Below are positions 48,263 to 51,009 of a stretch of 51,009 nt of DNA, piece after piece; the first letter of the stretch is position 1, and each line of letters opens with the position of its first letter. The notes beneath the pieces are model-generated. The model did no database searches. It was given only the letters and a program-made list of their open reading frames with translations, and was not told the origin of the DNA. The DNA is from Candidatus Muproteobacteria bacterium RIFCSPHIGHO2_12_FULL_60_33 (lineage in GTDB: Bacteria > Pseudomonadota > Gammaproteobacteria > Acidiferrobacterales > Sulfurifustaceae). A program made the position numbers and the translations under genes. The stretch is taken from positions 1-51,009 of the forward strand of contig MFTB01000089.1 of NCBI GenBank assembly GCA_001785195.1. Direction: 5' to 3'.

Positions 48263-48826
48263 ATGGAATTAAAGGAAACTAACAAGCGCTTTCGCTTGCT
48301 TGAAGCGGCGAACAAATTGGTACATGCGCATGGATTCAATCAGACCACGCTGGCCGATATCGCCCAGGAAGCCGCGGTCCCCGTGGGCAATGTTTATTAC
48401 TACTTCAAAACCAAGGAAGACATCGGTCACGCGCTGATTGAGCACCGCGCGAACTTTTATCGCGGTCTCATCGCCGCGTGGGACAAGCTCCCGGACCCGA
48501 AAAGACGCATTCATGCGCTGATTGGCGAAGTGGAGGGGCAACGTGAGGCGTTGGCCTCCAGCGGCTGTCCCATCGGCAGTCTTTGCCAGGAGCTGCACAA
48601 GGACGGAGGCGCGCTCGCGGAAAAGGCCGCGAGCCTGATGGCCGCCATTCTGGGGTGGACCGAGCAACAATTTCGCGAGCTTGGCAAGGGAAAGGAGTCC
48701 GCCGATCTCGCCTTGCATCTGGTGACGGTGTTGCAGGGCGCCAGTTTGCTCACGCATACCTTCAATCAGCCGGATTTGCTACTGCGGGAAACTGCCCGGC
48801 TCAGGGAATGGGTCAACGCCCTGTAG
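48263..48826 (+). CDS. TetR-family transcriptional regulator
   Basis: 187 residues. The N-terminal TetR DNA-binding domain (about 8-55) has LLEAANKLVHAHGFNQTTLA and VPVGNVYYYFKTKEDIG. The C-terminal ligand domain contains GCPIGSLCQEL, with Cys102 and Cys108. The first cysteine is common in this subfamily, while the second provides a possible pair. ATG 48263 is preferred to TTG 48254. It precedes tusA and the dsrE-like gene on the same strand, so it probably regulates them and itself, perhaps in response to sulfur or redox state. Confidence 0.85.
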   Translation: MELKETNKRFRLLEAANKLVHAHGFNQTTLADIAQEAAVPVGNVYYYFKTKEDIGHALIEHRANFYRGLIAAWDKLPDPKRRIHALIGEVEGQREALASSGCPIGSLCQELHKDGGALAEKAASLMAAILGWTEQQFRELGKGKESADLALHLVTVLQGASLLTHTFNQPDLLLRETARLREWVNAL

Positions 48827-48892
48827 CGCATGAACCGATTCAAATACCCAAGCGAAATTTGAAAACCCCCTTAACCCAAACAGGAGATCACC

Positions 48893-49123
48893 ATGCCAAA
48901 CACAGCACAGGAACTCGATGCCCGGGGATTGAACTGCCCGTTGCCCATTTTGCGCGCCAAGAAGGCCCTCAACGGACTGCAGCATGGCCAGATTCTGCGC
49001 ATACGCGCCACCGATCCGGGTGCGGTCAAGGATTTCGACGCCTTCTGCAAGTCGACTGGTAATGAGCTGGTTTCCTCCGAACAGAGCAGTGGCGAGTATG
49101 TTTTCCAGATCCGCAAGAACTGA
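48893..49123 (+). CDS. tusA: TusA-family sulfur carrier
   Basis: 76 residues. It has the family motif LDARGLNCPLPILRAKKAL, with the sulfur-carrying Cys15 in CPxP, and a C-terminal beta strand EYVFQIRKN. TusA proteins carry persulfide sulfur; in sulfur oxidisers they deliver it to the Dsr or Hdr-like systems. A Shine-Dalgarno CAGGAG precedes the ATG. The next gene is a DsrE-type protein, the usual exchange partner. Confidence 0.93.
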   Translation: MPNTAQELDARGLNCPLPILRAKKALNGLQHGQILRIRATDPGAVKDFDAFCKSTGNELVSSEQSSGEYVFQIRKN

Positions 49124-49171
49124 CGGATATTCCTCTGTCGGTCAACCAGAAGCCTTTGAAAGGAGGCAAGC

Positions 49172-49804
49172 ATGTCTAACGTAGCTGAAATGCCGTCCGG
49201 CAAAATTCCCAGTGAGCTGTTGCAGAAGCACGGTGCCGCGCTCGATGCCTGGTTCGACGAACGTTTCTCGAAAAAACTGAAAGAGGCCGAGGAGAGCAAG
49301 ACACCGTCGCTCGCCATTATCGCCACCAAGGGCACCATGGACTGGGCCTATCCGCCGTTCATTCTGGCCTCAACCGCTTCGGCGCTGGGCTGGGACGTGA
49401 ACGTGTTTTTCACGTTCTACGGTTTGGAGTTGCTGAAAAAGGAGTTGCAACTCGAGGTCAGTCCGCTCGGTAACCCGGGCATGCCCATGAAAATGCCCTT
49501 TGGCCCAAAATGGTTCAAAGGCATCAATTGGAACATCCCGAATCTGGTGATGGCCGGCGTCCCGGGATTCGAGAAGGTGGCCACGGGCCTGATGAAGAAA
49601 ACCGTGAAAAATTGCGGTGTTGCCTCGGTTCAGGAACTGCGCGATGTCTGCGTCGAGGCCGGCGTCAATCTGGTCGCGTGCCAGATGACTGTTGACCTGT
49701 TCGGCTATACCCGCGACGATTTCATCCCCGAGGTGAAAGACTGGATCGGCGCCGCCAGTTTCTTGCCGATCGCGCAAAAGTCCGATGTGTGCCTGTTCAT
49801 CTGA
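49172..49804 (+). CDS. DsrE2-like sulfurtransferase
   Basis: 210 residues, DsrE/DsrF-like family. Characteristic segments are SLAIIATKGTMDWAYPPFIL, ASALGWDVNVFFTFYGLELL, MPMKMPFGPKWFKGINWNIP and NLVMAGVPGFEKVATGLMKK. Cysteines at 148 (KNCGV), 160, 170 (VACQMT) and 207 are candidates for sulfur transfer. The length and the hydrophobic MAGVPGF region fit the membrane-associated DsrE2 type found in sulfur oxidisers next to tusA. AGGAGG stands just before the ATG. Confidence 0.88.
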   Translation: MSNVAEMPSGKIPSELLQKHGAALDAWFDERFSKKLKEAEESKTPSLAIIATKGTMDWAYPPFILASTASALGWDVNVFFTFYGLELLKKELQLEVSPLGNPGMPMKMPFGPKWFKGINWNIPNLVMAGVPGFEKVATGLMKKTVKNCGVASVQELRDVCVEAGVNLVACQMTVDLFGYTRDDFIPEVKDWIGAASFLPIAQKSDVCLFI

Positions 49805-49820
49805 GGAGGAAGGGCGAGCC

Positions 49821-50264
49821 ATGAGCGCACAGATGGAAGATGATCCGTTTTACGCCGCGTTTCGCGGCCAGTTTACCGGCGTGCTGAGCTGGGAGGACCT
49901 CGATGTTTTCTGGGAGGTGGTGCGCAACAACGCTGCCGCCGGCTGGTATGTGTATGCCGTCGGCGAGGCGCCGCCGGCCGCGCCTTCGACCGCCGGGCAG
50001 GTCCATGCTTTTCTGTCCGAGATCGACGTGCTGTTGCGCCGTGAACATCAGGAGGACTATTGCGGCATCGTCTACGCCGACAGCAAAACCGAGCCTTCCA
50101 TAATCAAAATCTTCGACCCGAACAATCTCGGGGTGCAATGCGGATTCAGCGACAACCCGCCGCTGCCGGGCTGGGTCATGAGCTTACTGCCGCCAGTAGC
50201 GCTCCATGACCGCGCCCACCGCCCCGAGGCCCGCAAGCGCTGGTGGCGGAGGTTGTGGGACTGA
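49821..50264 (+). CDS. Conserved protein of unknown function in the tusA-dsrE cluster
   Basis: 147 residues from ATG 49821, 16 bp after the DsrE2-like gene with GAGGAGGA between, so co-transcribed. Conserved-looking segments are FYAAFRGQFTGVLSWEDLD, NNAAAGWYVYAVGEAPP, LLRREHQEDYCGIVYADS, IIKIFDPNNLGVQCGFS and LPGWVMSLLPP. The C-terminus is basic (RHRPEARKRWWRRLWD pattern). No signal peptide or membrane segment. I know no function. Its position suggests a role linked to sulfane-sulfur handling. Confidence 0.75.
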   Translation: MSAQMEDDPFYAAFRGQFTGVLSWEDLDVFWEVVRNNAAAGWYVYAVGEAPPAAPSTAGQVHAFLSEIDVLLRREHQEDYCGIVYADSKTEPSIIKIFDPNNLGVQCGFSDNPPLPGWVMSLLPPVALHDRAHRPEARKRWWRRLWD

Positions 50265-50288
50265 ACAGGGATGTTGTAGTGCGCGATA

Positions 50289-50708
50289 TCAGAACGGCTT
50301 GACCACCGCCAGGATGACCCCGGCGATGAGGATGACGGTCGGGAATTCGTTGAACCAGCGGTACCAGACATGGTCATGGCGATTGCGGTCGTATTTGAAG
50401 TCGATCATCAGCTTGCCGCAGTAAACGTGGTACAAGATCAGGATGATGGTGAGCGCCAGCTTGGCGTGCAGCCAGCCGCCGGCGAATCCGTACCCGAGCC
50501 ACAGCCACAGTCCGAAACCGATGGTGAGAATGCCGCCCGGCGTCGTGATGCCGAAGAAGAGCTTGCGCTCCATCACCTTGAAGCGCTCGATGCCTTCGCG
50601 GTCGGTGGCCGGTGCCATGCTGTGATACACGAACAGGCGCGGCAGGTAGAACAGCCCGGCGAACCAGGTGACGAGAAAAATGATGTGCAGGGATTTGATC
50701 CAAAGCAT
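50289..50708 (-). CDS. hemJ: HemJ-type protoporphyrinogen oxidase
   Basis: 139 residues with four membrane helices: WIKSLHIIFLVTWFAGLFYL, the TPGGILTIGFGLWLWLGYG region, LHAKLALTIILILYHVYCGK and FPTVILIAGVILAVVKPF. Conserved His and Lys residues (H8, HAKLAL, YH) match the HemJ family, which oxidises protoporphyrinogen IX in many proteobacteria. hemE elsewhere in the window serves the same pathway. It ends 24 bp from the convergent unknown gene. Confidence 0.9.
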   Translation of the reverse strand: MLWIKSLHIIFLVTWFAGLFYLPRLFVYHSMAPATDREGIERFKVMERKLFFGITTPGGILTIGFGLWLWLGYGFAGGWLHAKLALTIILILYHVYCGKLMIDFKYDRNRHDHVWYRWFNEFPTVILIAGVILAVVKPF

Positions 50709-50739
50709 GATGGCTCGCTTTTTTTGGCGGCAATGCGGA

Positions 50740-51009
50740 TCAGGCGCCGGGGACCTTCAGGTGGCGCGAGATGATACGCCGGGCCTTGGCCATGTCCAAA
50801 CGGCCGGTGTAGCTCAGTTCGGTTTTTCCGTCCGGTGCGATGAGAAAGGCGGTCGGGACGTAGGGCACGCCGCCGAAGGCGCTGGTCACCACGCCTTGCA
50901 CGTCAAGCGCGACGGGATAGGGCACGGCGTGGCGCTGTACAAATTCCTGCACCCTGATCGGCGGATCGTAGGGCATGGCGACGGCGATCATTTCAAGCCC
51001 TTGTGGATG
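50740..51009 (-). CDS. TlpA-like thioredoxin-fold protein, partial
   Basis: 89 codons of the C-terminal part are present; the N-terminus with the expected CxxC lies beyond the window edge. Reading from the edge: HPQGLEMIAVAMPYDPP, VPYPVALDVQGVV, a cis-Pro region GVPYVPTAFLIAPDGKTELS and YTGRLDMAKARRIISRHL. This is the C-terminal half of TlpA/ResA-type periplasmic thioredoxins. An ATG at 50991 is internal, not the start. The gene is upstream of hemJ on the same strand, with 31 bp between. Confidence 0.8.
   Translation of the reverse strand, partial: HPQGLEMIAVAMPYDPPIRVQEFVQRHAVPYPVALDVQGVVTSAFGGVPYVPTAFLIAPDGKTELSYTGRLDMAKARRIISRHLKVPGA

Overview
The window reads as a chromosomal segment of a GC-rich gammaproteobacterium with sulfur-oxidising chemistry. 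The evidence is the order mrcA / pilMNOPQ-aroK-aroB, argS next to an FtsN-like SPOR gene, gltBD, hemE, priA, a flavocytochrome c sulfide dehydrogenase pair (fccAB) and a TusA/DsrE-type sulfur-carrier cluster. The gene set recalls Acidiferrobacterales-type sulfur oxidisers, but that placement is inference. Nothing looks like a prophage, integron, CRISPR array or intact insertion sequence. I recognised no rRNA or tRNA gene.

Layout. 1-2063: speE (cut by the window edge) and speA, divergent. 2064-2824: a restriction-endonuclease remnant (BsuBI/PstI type) between small repeats. 2847-9746, minus strand: a secreted Met/Gly-rich protein, an FtsN-like SPOR protein, argS, a nucleotidyltransferase-like protein and PBP1A. 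10007-17186: pilMNOPQ, aroK, aroB. 17483-18610: dgt. 18880-26532: gltB, gltD, hemE and a five-cysteine small protein. 26805-29603: two paralogous GGDEF genes. 29694-32770: a YfaZ-like porin, an aldolase/SDR fusion and a NUDIX hydrolase. 33151-34842, minus strand: fccAB. 35183-35450: a fossil of an MBL-fold RNA hydrolase. 35578-39167: a four-lipoprotein operon that includes an LpoB-like PBP activator. 39171-44047: an SDR, a fructosamine kinase, a GGDEF-EAL protein behind a sigma-54-type promoter, and DoxX. 44510-47890: priA and a YdjM-like membrane protein. 48263-50264: TetR, TusA, DsrE2-like and an unknown protein. 50289-51009: HemJ and a truncated TlpA-like thioredoxin.

Functional themes. 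Cell-wall synthesis recurs (PBP1A, LpoB-like activator, SPOR protein). Surface behaviour is covered by type IV pili plus three c-di-GMP proteins. Sulfur oxidation is represented by FccAB and the TusA/DsrE set, nitrogen assimilation by GOGAT, haem synthesis by HemE and HemJ.

The most unusual aspect is non-coding. At least eight intergenic spaces are filled almost edge to edge by short-period repeats (7, 8, 9 or 10 bp) arranged as inverted arms. Two of these carry a GC-rich paired-hairpin element present in three copies. Two further regulatory structures stand out: a hairpin that hides the ribosome-binding site of the second GGDEF gene, and a palindrome that exactly fills the -35/-10 spacer upstream of gltB.
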